This document shows, piece by piece, positions 26,118 to 34,856 of a stretch of 40,686 bases of DNA. Numbering within the stretch: the stretch's first letter is position 1; each line of letters starts with the position of its first letter. Under the pieces are notes generated by a model that saw only the letters and a program-made list of their open reading frames with translations, was not told where the DNA came from and ran no database searches. The position numbers and the translations under genes are program-made. The DNA comes from JBHJOF01 sp050330055 (GTDB taxonomy: Bacteria > Pseudomonadota > Alphaproteobacteria > Kiloniellales > JAKSDN01): positions 1 through 40,686 of the forward strand of contig JBHJOF010000017.1 of NCBI GenBank assembly GCA_050330055.1, given 5' to 3'.

Positions 26118-27557
26118 TTAAACATTACCGGTGCGGCCGTAGACGTCCTCGAAGCGCTCGATGTCGTCCTCGCCGAGGTAGTCGCCGCACTGCACCTCGA
26201 CGATGGTCAGCGGCTCGCTGCCCGGGTTGCGCAGCCGGTGGACGGCGCCGAGCGGGATGAAGACGGATTGATTGACCTGCAGGGTGAAGACCTCGTCGTC
26301 GCGGGTTACCTCGGCGACGCCTTGGACCACGACCCAGTGCTCGGCGCGGTGCCGGTGGCGCTGCAGCGAGATGCTGGCGCCCGGCTTGATGACCAGCCGC
26401 TTGGCCTGGAAGCCCGCGTCCGTGTCGATGCTCTGGTACGAGCCCCAGGGCCGGTTGACCCGGGCCGGGTTCTGGTACTCCTCGCGCTCGGCGCCCTTCA
26501 GGCGGTCGACGATCGCCTTGATGTCCTGGGCCTTGTCGCGGTGGCAGACCAGCACGGCGTCCTTGGTGGTGACCACCACCAGGTCGTCGACGCCGACCGC
26601 GGCCAGCAGGCGATCCTTGCTCTGCAGATAGCTGTTGCGGCTGTCGACCGCAATCACGTCGCCGCTCAGCACATTGCCCTCGGCGTTGCGGGCGCTGATC
26701 TCCCAGAGGCTCTGCCACGAGCCGACGTCGCTCCAGCCGATGTCGACCGGCACCACGGCGGCCCGCCCGGTCTTCTCCATGACCGCATAGTCGATCGAAT
26801 CCGACGGCGAGGCGGCGAAGGCCTTCTCATCGAGGCGCAGGAAATCGAGGTCCTTCTGGGCTTGCGCCAGGGCGGCACGGCAGGCCTCGAGCATCGCCGG
26901 CTGGAAGCGCTCCAGCTCCTCGACGAAGCGGTCGGCACGGAACAGGAACATGCCGCTGTTCCAGAGGTGCTGCCCGCCGGCCAGGTAGTCCTCGGCGGTG
27001 GCGCGGTCCGGCTTTTCGACGAAGCGCGCCACCTGGTGCGCGCCGGCCGGCGCGGCCAGTGCCTCGCCGACCTGGATGTAGCCGAAGCCGGTCTCCGGGC
27101 GCTGCGGCTTGACGCCGAAGGTCACCATCCAGCCTGCGGCGGCGGCCTCGGCCGCGGTGCGCGCCGCGGCCCGGAAGCCGTCACCGTCAGCGATGTGGTG
27201 ATCCGACGGCAGCAGCAGCAAGAGGCCGGCCGGATCCTGCTTGGCCACCAGCAGGGCGGCGATACAGGCGGCCGGCGCGGTGTTGCGCCCGACCGGCTCG
27301 AGCACCAGGGCCTGCGGCGCGAGGCCTCCTTCCAAGAGCTGCTCGGCCACCAGGAAGCGGTGCTCGGCGTTGCAGATCACCAGCGGCGGCGCGAAGCGGG
27401 CCGGGTCGGCGACCCGCGCCGCGGTTTGCAGCAGCAGGCTGGACTCGCCGGTCAAGGCCATCAGCTGCTTGGGATAGCTGGCGCGCGACAGCGGCCACAG
27501 CCTGGTGCCGGAGCCCCCCGAGAGAATGACCGGTGTTACCCGCCTGCTGTCCGGCAT
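26118..27557 (-). CDS. manC: Mannose-1-phosphate guanylyltransferase / mannose-6-phosphate isomerase
   Basis: Bifunctional cytosolic enzyme of 479 residues making GDP-mannose from mannose-1-phosphate and GTP and, in many members, interconverting fructose-6-phosphate and mannose-6-phosphate. The nucleotidyltransferase signature ILSGGSGTRLWPLSR is at 11-25, with YPKQL after it; ENTAPA-type and FVEKPD motifs follow. The C-terminal type II isomerase cupin shows RPWGSYQSID, QRHRHRAEHWVVVQG and GDYLGEDDIERFEDVYGR. Length and order are those of ManC/XanB/AlgA. It gives the donor for mannose or for sugars made from GDP-mannose such as fucose, which fits the second epimerase of this locus. The ATG start lies 88 bases after the upstream sulfotransferase gene. 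Confidence 0.96.
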   Translation of the reverse strand: MPDSRRVTPVILSGGSGTRLWPLSRASYPKQLMALTGESSLLLQTAARVADPARFAPPLVICNAEHRFLVAEQLLEGGLAPQALVLEPVGRNTAPAACIAALLVAKQDPAGLLLLLPSDHHIADGDGFRAAARTAAEAAAAGWMVTFGVKPQRPETGFGYIQVGEALAAPAGAHQVARFVEKPDRATAEDYLAGGQHLWNSGMFLFRADRFVEELERFQPAMLEACRAALAQAQKDLDFLRLDEKAFAASPSDSIDYAVMEKTGRAAVVPVDIGWSDVGSWQSLWEISARNAEGNVLSGDVIAVDSRNSYLQSKDRLLAAVGVDDLVVVTTKDAVLVCHRDKAQDIKAIVDRLKGAEREEYQNPARVNRPWGSYQSIDTDAGFQAKRLVIKPGASISLQRHRHRAEHWVVVQGVAEVTRDDEVFTLQVNQSVFIPLGAVHRLRNPGSEPLTIVEVQCGDYLGEDDIERFEDVYGRTGNV

Positions 27558-27605
27558 CGATGACCTCGCTTGAGCGCGTCAATAGGCTGGGCGGCGGCCG
27601 TCTCC

Positions 27606-27623
27606 GACTTGGCCGCCCAAGTC
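27606..27623 (-). repeat. Small hairpin between sulfotransferase and manC
   Basis: GACTTGG, four bases, CCAAGTC: a perfect seven-base stem in the 88-base gap. There is no T run, so it may be an mRNA-processing or stability element between two cotranscribed genes rather than a terminator. Confidence 0.4.
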
Positions 27624-27645
27624 CGTCCGCCGAGCGGCACTCCGC

Positions 27646-28482
27646 TCACAACCGAATACCCCAGCGTGCGACATCGACCCCGTAGTCATTCTTGAGTCGC
27701 CGCAGGTCCGGCAGCAGGCTTTGCAGTACCAGCTGTCTTTGTGAGGGTGCCAGTCTGAAGTTCCCCGTCGGATTGCCTCCAACTGTTGCCTTTAATCGTT
27801 CCGCGAGCGGTTGAGGAAGAGCCTTCCAGATGGCCCGCCCTGCATTCGTCCAACGCAGGCGCCGCACCAGTCGGTTCGTCGAGCGGTGCTTGTTCTTGTT
27901 GTGGGCAATTCCGATGCGTGAATAGTCGAACACCGGCTCCAAATCGAGAAACGAGCAGACGTCTTTCACCACCTCGACAGGTCGGTCCACCAAATCTTCG
28001 TAAAGTATTAGTTTGATATCCTCTCTCGGAAATCGCTTGTAGTACTCGTCGAGTTGCATGGCGTAGCTTGAGAACGCAAGCATCTCGTCGTCGAGCACTA
28101 CATGGCCGTTTGGATCGGACTCGACCTGCCAGCCGACCGATCTGCCATGGGTATAGTGCGACTCGATTCGTTCGATGGGATTGCGCATCAGATATATGAA
28201 CTTGAAACGCTTCGGAACCTTCGCGATGCGCTCAGCTGCGTTTGGGAACACCGGCAGCTTGGTATAGGCTGTCGAGGCTTCCATGGCGTATTTGTGCTGC
28301 GTCGAATCCCAGTCCCACAGACTTTCGTACCATTCCAGGCCTTGTGCCCATTGCCGGTCTTCGCAGAAGAAGTTGGGCTCCTTCTGCTTGGCTCGCCGTA
28401 TGGCTGGATGCTGCGCAAGATACAGGAACAGACTGGTCGTGCCAGACTTCATGGCGCCAATAATGAGCAGGTAGTTGTCCAT
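27646..28482 (-). CDS. PAPS-dependent sulfotransferase (third, divergent type)
   Basis: 278-residue sulfotransferase. The 5'-phosphosulfate loop GAMKSGTTSL is at 9-18, KEPNFFC near 34-40, and the 3'-phosphate motif MRNPIERIESHY at 99-110. It shares only the family motifs with the tandem pair at 14.9-17.2 kb and is shorter, so it is a separate lineage likely to have another acceptor. It is the first gene of the long - strand series leading into manC, and is divergent from the flippase gene across a 0.9 kb gap. The ATG start yields the canonical NYLLIIGAMKSGTT opening. The substrate is inferred only from the locus. Confidence 0.92.
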   Translation of the reverse strand: MDNYLLIIGAMKSGTTSLFLYLAQHPAIRRAKQKEPNFFCEDRQWAQGLEWYESLWDWDSTQHKYAMEASTAYTKLPVFPNAAERIAKVPKRFKFIYLMRNPIERIESHYTHGRSVGWQVESDPNGHVVLDDEMLAFSSYAMQLDEYYKRFPREDIKLILYEDLVDRPVEVVKDVCSFLDLEPVFDYSRIGIAHNKNKHRSTNRLVRRLRWTNAGRAIWKALPQPLAERLKATVGGNPTGNFRLAPSQRQLVLQSLLPDLRRLKNDYGVDVARWGIRL

Positions 28483-29406
28483 TGCCGCAATTGCCTGTTT
28501 TTAGGGCATTCCCTTGGCGTTCATCATCAAAGTAGGCCCCATCCTGGCTTCGCCCGCGTGCTCGATAAGGCACCGACTTCGGCGAACGAAACGTTAATGT
28601 CAACTGACAATCGACGACGGGTCGAATAGGGGCAAAAGGAAGCCCGGCCTGTGGGTGGTGGGGCAGTTGGGCCGACGGCAGCTGCGCGCAACTGCCCTCC
28701 AGGGTTGCCGGGGACCAGCCGTGGCGAGCAAGCCCCCGCGGGCCTGCCGCCAGGCGCCCAGCGGCAGGCGGTTGGCCGGGCCTCGGGATTGAAGCGGTTG
28801 AGCATCTGGCCAGTCACTTCGCGCCAGCCGAAGCTTTGCTCGTGCCGCCCGGAGGGCGCCGTTCGGTGAGAATAGCCCCCGCCGATGGTTAATAAATATA
28901 GCACTTTATTTGAGTATGACTGCCGCCGGAAAGTGTGATACCTGTCTCGCGTCCGCAAATGGTTCGGAGTTCCGAGGGGCTGGTTGGCTGGGCCCTGGAT
29001 TGGAAAGGCTGGGCGGCCGGTCAGGGGCAAGGCTTCCGACATGACGGTCCGGTCGAACACTTTCTCTCTTCGCTCGGTTGCCGGCTGTCACGGGCATCCC
29101 GATCTATTGCCGAACTGCAACTCAGATCAGCCCGGCTTGTATGGCGGCCGCGGGTAGGCCAAGCGAGATGGCACCTGCTGCGGAGCAGGGCTGGATGGCA
29201 TGAAAGACAGCTACGTTAAGGGTAAGTGTGAATGATTTTCCCTTCGAGAACAATCAAGTGTCAATAAAATGCCGCTAGCTTGGCCAGCCGGACCGCCAGG
29301 CGCTCTTATTTGGCCCTAGCCGCGGCCCTTCGCCGTGATCTAGCACTCGTGATTTGATGCACTGCAGTTTGCCAACGTGGTCCTTACCTGAGGTCAAGCC
29401 CAAGCC
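28483..29406. other. Long divergent intergenic region
   Basis: About 920 bases between the divergent sulfotransferase and flippase genes. No gene is recognised: open frames are rich in Arg, Pro and Gly with no motifs. It holds a perfect hairpin GCCTGCCGC/GCGGCAGGC (28742-28769) and two AT-richer patches (28880-28920 and 29220-29270) where promoters for the two directions could lie. As the join between the two largest gene series it is a likely control region. Confidence 0.45.
28742..28769. repeat. Perfect hairpin in the divergent gap
   Basis: Nine-base arms GCCTGCCGC and GCGGCAGGC around a ten-base loop. It lies 260 bases from the sulfotransferase start and 640 from the flippase. Function unknown. 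Confidence 0.45.
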
Positions 29407-30693
29407 GTGAGCAACTTCCTAGTATCTCAGGTGCGAAAGCTGCTGGCCGGGCGCACCGTTTGGGCCCTGGGTGATCAGGGCATTGTGAGCCTTGGTAATT
29501 TCGCGGTGAACATCATTCTGGCGCGCAACGTGTCGCCGACGGACTTCGGCATCTACGCGCTGGTCTTCAGTTTTTTCCTTTTGCTCAACGGACTCCATGG
29601 GTCGTTCATCGACTACCCGATGACCATCAGGCTCGCGCGGGAGAAGCACGACGTCGCTCGTCAAACCGGTCTGGCTTTAATGGTTGGCGCCATCGCCGTG
29701 GTTCCCCTCACTCTTGCAGTCGCCGTGCTGTTCATCGTCATCGACCGCCCTGAGATCATACCGTGGGCGATATTCGCCTTTGTCGCTTGGCGCCTGCAGG
29801 ACGTGGTGCGCCGCTCGTTGATGGGCCAACTGCGACATGCCGAGGCCGTGCCTGGCGACGCAATTAGCTATCTCGGGCAGGGGATCGCGATGCTGGCTCT
29901 GCTCTATCTCGATATCCTGACACTGGAGGCAGTGTTCTTCGTAATGGGGATGACCTCTAGCCTCGCACTGATCGTCCAGGCCCTGCAGGTCAAACCTCAG
30001 CTGTCCGGCCTTAGCGGTGCGATGGTCTTTGTCAAGGATGGTTGGGAACTCGGCCGCTGGGTCGTCATGCGTCGTGTGGTGGCGACGATCGAGGCGCAAG
30101 GGATCGGCTGGGTGCTTGCGGGCGTTCATGGCCTCGAGGCGACGGCGGGTTTCCGAGCTGCGGTAAATCTTCTGGCGGTCACGCACCCGATCTCGCAGGG
30201 CATCGGCAATCTGGTGCTTCCGTCAGTTGCCCATGCCCATCGGCGAAGCATCAACGAGGTGGTGCGCGTGTCTTGGCTGCTGGGTCTGCAGGGTGGTGTT
30301 CTGGTGTTCCCTTACTTCTTCCTCCTTCTATTTGTGCCGAGCTTCGCCTTGGAGCTGATTTATGGTGCGGACTCGCCCTATATCATGATGAGCGACGTCG
30401 TGGTCATCATCGTGATCTCCTACATGATGACCTACGTCTCCCGTATCATGGCGGGAACACTGGCCGGGCTGGCGAAGCCTAAGCTGACGTTCCAGGCCGC
30501 GCTCTACGGCAGCATCGCTGCGATCTTCGTTTCGCTGCCCATGGCTGCGCTTGGTGGCGTTTACTATGCGGCGATCGGCAAGATTGTTTCGAACAGTGTG
30601 AGGTTGATCTCCAGTACTCTGTTCGTGCGCCGCGAGGTCGCGCGTGAGGCGAACGGCCTGGCTCTCCAGGGTAGCGTGGGAGATGCCCGGTGA
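29407..30693 (+). CDS. Flippase of the Wzx/polysaccharide transport family
   Basis: Integral inner-membrane protein of 428 residues with roughly ten to twelve hydrophobic segments, expected to flip the lipid-linked repeat unit to the periplasmic face. The opening GRTVWALGDQGIVSLGNFAVNIILAR and the DFGIYAL motif near residue 47 are typical of PST-family flippases. The GTG start lies in AAGCCGTGAGC with no strong ribosome site; no better start is seen. It heads the + strand assembly series. A decayed partial copy lies at about 32.2-32.46 kb. Confidence 0.9.
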   Translation: MSNFLVSQVRKLLAGRTVWALGDQGIVSLGNFAVNIILARNVSPTDFGIYALVFSFFLLLNGLHGSFIDYPMTIRLAREKHDVARQTGLALMVGAIAVVPLTLAVAVLFIVIDRPEIIPWAIFAFVAWRLQDVVRRSLMGQLRHAEAVPGDAISYLGQGIAMLALLYLDILTLEAVFFVMGMTSSLALIVQALQVKPQLSGLSGAMVFVKDGWELGRWVVMRRVVATIEAQGIGWVLAGVHGLEATAGFRAAVNLLAVTHPISQGIGNLVLPSVAHAHRRSINEVVRVSWLLGLQGGVLVFPYFFLLLFVPSFALELIYGADSPYIMMSDVVVIIVISYMMTYVSRIMAGTLAGLAKPKLTFQAALYGSIAAIFVSLPMAALGGVYYAAIGKIVSNSVRLISSTLFVRREVAREANGLALQGSVGDAR

Positions 30694-30843
30694 TGCCCAA
30701 CGCTAGAGGCGCCGAAAAAATGTCGCTGCAATTCGGCGATTGGGCGGCACGTCGAGCGCAGCCGGCACCTGCGCGTTGCCATACTTCCATTCTCCGCGGT
30801 TGTCCTGGGCCGCCGGCCAGAATCAGAAATTGATCATAGGCCC

Positions 30844-31122
30844 ATGAAGATCCTGCTTTCCGGTTATCTGTGCAATCCCTACCGCGGCTCGGAAGCCGGC
30901 CGCACCTGGAACTGGGCCTGGCATCTGGCCAAGCAGCACCAGGTCTGGGTGCTGACCCAGCCGATCGCGCGTCCGAAAATCGAGGAGTTTCTGGCCGAGC
31001 ACCCGAACGACAACCTGCGGTTCCTCTGGGTTGAGGCGGTGCTGCCGGGGCAAGTCTTCGCCCGCATCATTTCATTGGTCAACAGCTGGCGCGGACTGCC
31101 TCTCGAGTTAACGTCCGCATGA
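30844..31122 (+). pseudogene. Truncated GT4 glycosyltransferase (N-terminal fragment)
   Basis: The first 64 codons match the N-terminus of the intact glycosyltransferase at 32514 at about 57 positions, including MKILLSG, CNPYRGSE and RTWNWAWHL. After FLWVE the sequence becomes unrelated and a stop follows at codon 93, so the catalytic C-terminal half is absent. It is a broken duplicate. It follows the intact flippase, just as the intact glycosyltransferase follows a flippase remnant. Confidence 0.85.
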
Positions 31123-31339
31123 GCGTTCTTCAACCAAGATCAGCTGGACTGAACGCTGGCGACGGAACAGGTGCGCTTGGACATGGGCGAGATGATGACC
31201 CGGATGGCCCAATCGACCTGCATCGTCGCGCTATGCCGCCGTCACGCCGCATTCTCCGCGAGCCGCAGGCAATATCCGCTTGGAGGGCCACGTCCCGTGG
31301 CTCTATTGTTACGGGAGGAAAGCCAATGAGGAATCTCGG

Positions 31340-32197
31340 ATGAGATCTCTGACCGAGGTCCCATGTCCTTATTGCGGTGCCGAGGAGCGGCGCCCCTGGG
31401 CTGAAGAGAACGGGTACACGGCCGTCCGCTGCGCAGAATGCAGCTTCGTCTATGTCAGTCCTCGCCCGGCTGACGTGGAGATCAGCGAGGCAGCGAAGAC
31501 CGGCCTTCACGATGTCGAGCAGGGCCAGATGGCGGTCATTGGCCAGTTCCACCAATCCAAGGTCCGCATGTTCGAGCAGCGCTTGCCGGAACTCTTCGAG
31601 AGGGACATGCTGCGGCGGCCTGGGCTGAGCTGGCTCGACATCGGCGCGGGCTTCGGCGAGCTGCTGCTGGCACTGCGCGGCCTAGCCGCCGACGACGCGC
31701 ATATTGAGGGAGTCGAGCCTTGTCTGCCGAAGGTGGAGAAGGCCCGGTCGAAGGGCCTGAGGGTCGATGAAACTCCGTTAGAGCAGCTTGAAAGAAAGTA
31801 CGACGTGATCTCCCTGGTAAACGTTTTCTCCCACCTGCCTGATCCTGGCGCTTTTCTGCGAGAGCTAAAGCGGCTTCTTAAGCCTGAGGGCGCGCTTTTT
31901 CTCGTCACCGGTAACGCAGCTGACATTGGCGCTGAGGAATATCCTCGTCCGTATTATCTGCCGGACCACCTCGTCTTTGCGGGTGAACGACATGTCACTG
32001 GCATACTGGAGCAGGCGGATTTCGACGTGATCCGAATGAACCGCTACCGTGACTTTCATCCTGAGAACAAGGCATTCGTTGTTGCGAAGAATGTGGCCAA
32101 GATAGCGCTCGGACGCCCCCACAGGCCCATGAAAGATTTACTATTCCCTAACGAAAGTGGATTCAGATCTCTCTTCGTTCGGGCTCAATCCCGTTGA
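31340..32197 (+). CDS. Zinc-ribbon SAM-dependent methyltransferase
   Basis: 285-residue cytosolic protein. Four cysteines in two CxxC pairs (9/12 and 31/34) form an N-terminal zinc ribbon, followed by a class I methyltransferase domain with LDIGAGFGELL (99-109), a VEP acidic motif, and SLVNVFSHLPDPGAFLRELKRLLKPEG. Zinc-ribbon methyltransferases of this layout are frequent in polysaccharide and deoxysugar loci. The ATG start is preceded by GAGG at eight bases. The gene sits between a truncated glycosyltransferase and a truncated flippase, with its stop codon right at the junction to the flippase remnant. The likely substrate is a sugar, position unknown. Confidence 0.88.
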   Translation: MRSLTEVPCPYCGAEERRPWAEENGYTAVRCAECSFVYVSPRPADVEISEAAKTGLHDVEQGQMAVIGQFHQSKVRMFEQRLPELFERDMLRRPGLSWLDIGAGFGELLLALRGLAADDAHIEGVEPCLPKVEKARSKGLRVDETPLEQLERKYDVISLVNVFSHLPDPGAFLRELKRLLKPEGALFLVTGNAADIGAEEYPRPYYLPDHLVFAGERHVTGILEQADFDVIRMNRYRDFHPENKAFVVAKNVAKIALGRPHRPMKDLLFPNESGFRSLFVRAQSR

Positions 32198-32199
32198 GA

Positions 32200-32465
32200 G
32201 CGTTGCAGCCATCGCAGCACACAAGGTGTTCGCCTTTGTTGAAGCGCAGGGTCTCAACTGGGGGCTCACCGGCGTTCGTGGCCTCGATGCGACGGCTCGG
32301 CTCTGGGCCGCGGTAAGCTTTCTGGCTGTGACTCACTCTTTCATGCAAGGCATCTCGAACCTGTTTGTACCTTCCGCCCATGCTCATCGCGAAGGCATTG
32401 GCCCAGGAAAAATGGTGCTTGTGCGAGGAGTCCTTATGGCTTGCTTAGTTCGGCGCAGTCGCTTC
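32200..32465 (+). pseudogene. Remnant of a second flippase (wzx) gene
   Basis: An open frame whose translation aligns with residues of the intact flippase at about 30.07-30.3 kb: EAQGLNWGLTGVRGLDATA against EAQGIGWVLAGVHGLEATA, and LAVTHSFMQGISNL with AHAHR. About 33 of 53 residues match, with one codon lost before AHAHR. Both ends of the flippase are missing, so the fragment cannot be functional. It runs directly into the upstream region of the intact glycosyltransferase. Confidence 0.8.
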
Positions 32466-32513
32466 GCATCGTGCGAGCTGTCTGTTCGGCAGCCTAGCCA
32501 TCGGTCGTAGGCC

Positions 32514-33791
32514 ATGAAGATTTTACTTTCCGGCTTTCACTGCAACCCCTATCGGGGGTCTGAGGGCGGCAGGACCTGGAACTGGGCCTGGCACTTGTCC
32601 AAGTCTCATCAGGTGTGGGTGCTGACTCAACCGATCGCGCGCCCGAGGATTGAGGAGTTTCTGGCTGAGCATCCGAATGACAACCTGAAGTTTCTCTGGG
32701 TGGAGACGCCCAATACCTTGACGCCATGGGTGAAGCGAGACAGCTTCAAGCTCGTCCGCCTACGGTATGGATCGTGGCTGCGGCAAGCCTACAAAGTTGC
32801 GGCGGCAGCCCATCGCAAGTATGAATTCGATGTAGCGCACCACGTCAGCCTCAACGCCTTTTTCCCGCCGCCGCAGCTCTACCGTCTGCCGATTCCTTTT
32901 GTCTGGGGCCCCATAGGTGGCGCAATGACCACGCCACGAGCTTTTCTCTCGTATTATGGCAGGGACCGCTGGATCGAGTCGATGCGCACCCTGCGGGTCC
33001 GATTATCCAACCGCTGGCCCGGCCTGAGAAAGGCGGTAAGGGCCACCTCGCTCCTGCTGGCCATCAACCGGGAGACGGCCGACGCACTGCTGGCTGCTGG
33101 CGCCAGCGACGTGCGTCTCTTCCTCGATGCCGGGCCTCGCACGGACTTCTTTGTGCCGGAACCTCGCCCGATAGAGGACAAGAAAGAACTTGTCATCATG
33201 TGGGCTGGCTTGCTGTTCCCGAGAAAGGCGCTTGGCCTGGCCATTGAAGCCTTGGCCCGCGTCCGCCATCTGCCGGTTCGGCTTCGCGTCGTTGGCGAGG
33301 GGTGGATGCGTCAGCCTTGGCGTGAGCTGGCTGAGAGCCTTGGTGTTGGCGACCGCATCGAGTTCATCGGCCAGGTGCCCTGGCTGGAGATGCCCCAGCA
33401 GTATCGGCAGTGCGATGCCTTCATCTTTACCAGCCTGCGGGACTCCTCGGGAAATGTTGTCTTCGAGGCCATGGCGTCATCGCTTCCGATCATCACGCTG
33501 GATCATCAGGGGGTTGGCGCTTTCGTGCCTTCCGAGGCCGGCATCAAGGTCCCAGTAACGACGCCGGAAGAAACCGTCCGGGGACTGGCTGAGGGCATCG
33601 AGAATCTGGCCGGGGATCCGGAACTGCGGGCGCGACTTGGAGCCGCAGGCTGGAGCTGCATTGGAGCGCAGAGCTGGGACCATCGGGCCGAAGTCATGAC
33701 CGGATTCTACGAGGAGGTGATTGGGCACCGCTCTTCCAGTGCGCGCGTGGCTTTGCCGCCGACGGGTGCCCTGGAGTTGGCCGACGAATGA
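32514..33791 (+). CDS. Family 4 glycosyltransferase
   Basis: 425-residue retaining glycosyltransferase with GT-B fold. The N-terminal half has the opening MKILLSGFHCNPYRGSEGG and the acceptor-side stretch GPIGGA near residue 137; the C-terminal half has MWAGLLFPRKAL, FIGQVPW and SSGNVVFEAMASSLPIITLD, which contains the glutamate pair that binds the donor sugar-nucleotide. It should add one sugar to the lipid-linked repeat unit; the sugar is unknown. It follows the flippase remnant and overlaps the next gene by four bases (ATGA), so the two are translationally coupled. A broken N-terminal duplicate lies 1.6 kb upstream. Confidence 0.93.
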   Translation: MKILLSGFHCNPYRGSEGGRTWNWAWHLSKSHQVWVLTQPIARPRIEEFLAEHPNDNLKFLWVETPNTLTPWVKRDSFKLVRLRYGSWLRQAYKVAAAAHRKYEFDVAHHVSLNAFFPPPQLYRLPIPFVWGPIGGAMTTPRAFLSYYGRDRWIESMRTLRVRLSNRWPGLRKAVRATSLLLAINRETADALLAAGASDVRLFLDAGPRTDFFVPEPRPIEDKKELVIMWAGLLFPRKALGLAIEALARVRHLPVRLRVVGEGWMRQPWRELAESLGVGDRIEFIGQVPWLEMPQQYRQCDAFIFTSLRDSSGNVVFEAMASSLPIITLDHQGVGAFVPSEAGIKVPVTTPEETVRGLAEGIENLAGDPELRARLGAAGWSCIGAQSWDHRAEVMTGFYEEVIGHRSSSARVALPPTGALELADE

Positions 33792-34771
33792 GCGAAACCC
33801 AGATGATCAAACAAGAGGAGGCTTCCGAGGCGGGAGTGCAAGCATCGGCGGTTTGCTGCGACGCCAGTGTCGTGATCTGCACGGTCAACCGGCCAACTCT
33901 TCTGGCCAGGGCTGTCGACTCGGTAGTCGCACAGGAAAACCAGCTGGGTCTCGATTTTGAGATCGTGGTGGTCGACAACAGCGTCGATGGCCGCTCGCGA
34001 AAAGCAGTGCAAGATCTAGCCCACAAGAGTGCTGTACCGATCCGATACGTTAGTGAACGACGCATGAGCTTTGCTTACGCGCGCAATGCCGGAGTGCGAG
34101 CTGCCAGGGGCGAGCTGATCGCCTTTCTCGACGATGACGAAGAGGCAAGTGCCGGTTGGCTCGACAGCTTGGCTGAGACGCTGCGCCGCTTCGACGCGGA
34201 CGTTGTCTTCGGCCCCATCCTGCCCCGCTTCGAAGGCGGAAAACCGCCGAGCTGGGATCCTGATGGCCGGCACCATGTGCGGCGGCTCGATGTGCCGACC
34301 GGTACCGAGATCTCGGCACGCAGCACAGGCAATGTCCTGATGAAGCGCGCCAGCTGTGTTCTCGATGAGGCGCCTTTTGCCCAGGAGCTGGGGATCACGG
34401 GCGGAGAAGACGTAGACTTCTTTATGCGCTTGCAACGGCTTGGCCGGAAGCTCGTATGGGCGGGGGATGCCGTGGTGACCGAATTGCAGCCGGCCGAGAC
34501 ACTAACGCTTGGCTATCGAAGTTACCGCATCTTTTGCGGGAATCAGTCCTATGTGAAGACCAGTGCCCGTAACAGCAGCAAACCGTTCAAGACCAAGTTA
34601 CGCCTCATGGCGGCGGGCGCCGTTCAGGTAGTGGTCTTCTTCTTACCGTGGCTTGCCTCCTACCTCGCACCAACCGGTCCACTGATTGCGGCGCGACTGA
34701 AGTTCTGTAGCGGCTTGGGTAAGCTGCTGTGGATGATTCCCTCGCGGCTGTACGCGAGGCGCTACGGATGA
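33788..34771 (+). CDS. Family 2 glycosyltransferase
   Basis: 327-residue GT-A enzyme. ASVVICTVNRPTLLARAV opens the domain; VVDNS (61-65) and LDDDE (114-118) bind nucleotide and metal, and GITGGEDVDFFMRL near 205-218 carries the likely catalytic Glu-Asp. A hydrophobic C-terminal segment (VVVFFLPWLASYLAP, about 281-295) may anchor it to the membrane. The ATG overlaps the stop of the preceding glycosyltransferase, an indication of one transcript. It likely adds a further sugar of the repeat unit; donor unknown. Confidence 0.92.
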   Translation: MSETQMIKQEEASEAGVQASAVCCDASVVICTVNRPTLLARAVDSVVAQENQLGLDFEIVVVDNSVDGRSRKAVQDLAHKSAVPIRYVSERRMSFAYARNAGVRAARGELIAFLDDDEEASAGWLDSLAETLRRFDADVVFGPILPRFEGGKPPSWDPDGRHHVRRLDVPTGTEISARSTGNVLMKRASCVLDEAPFAQELGITGGEDVDFFMRLQRLGRKLVWAGDAVVTELQPAETLTLGYRSYRIFCGNQSYVKTSARNSSKPFKTKLRLMAAGAVQVVVFFLPWLASYLAPTGPLIAARLKFCSGLGKLLWMIPSRLYARRYG

Positions 34772-34856
34772 GAAATTCGACAGACACTTTGTTGTTACCG
34801 GCGCTAGGTTGCCACCCCAGTTTTCCGAGCTCGAGCCATCGGCGGAGTCGAGCCTG

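Noticed and set aside
28527..29060. Open frame on the - strand in the divergent gap
   Set aside because: Composition is that of random GC-rich sequence and no family motif is seen.
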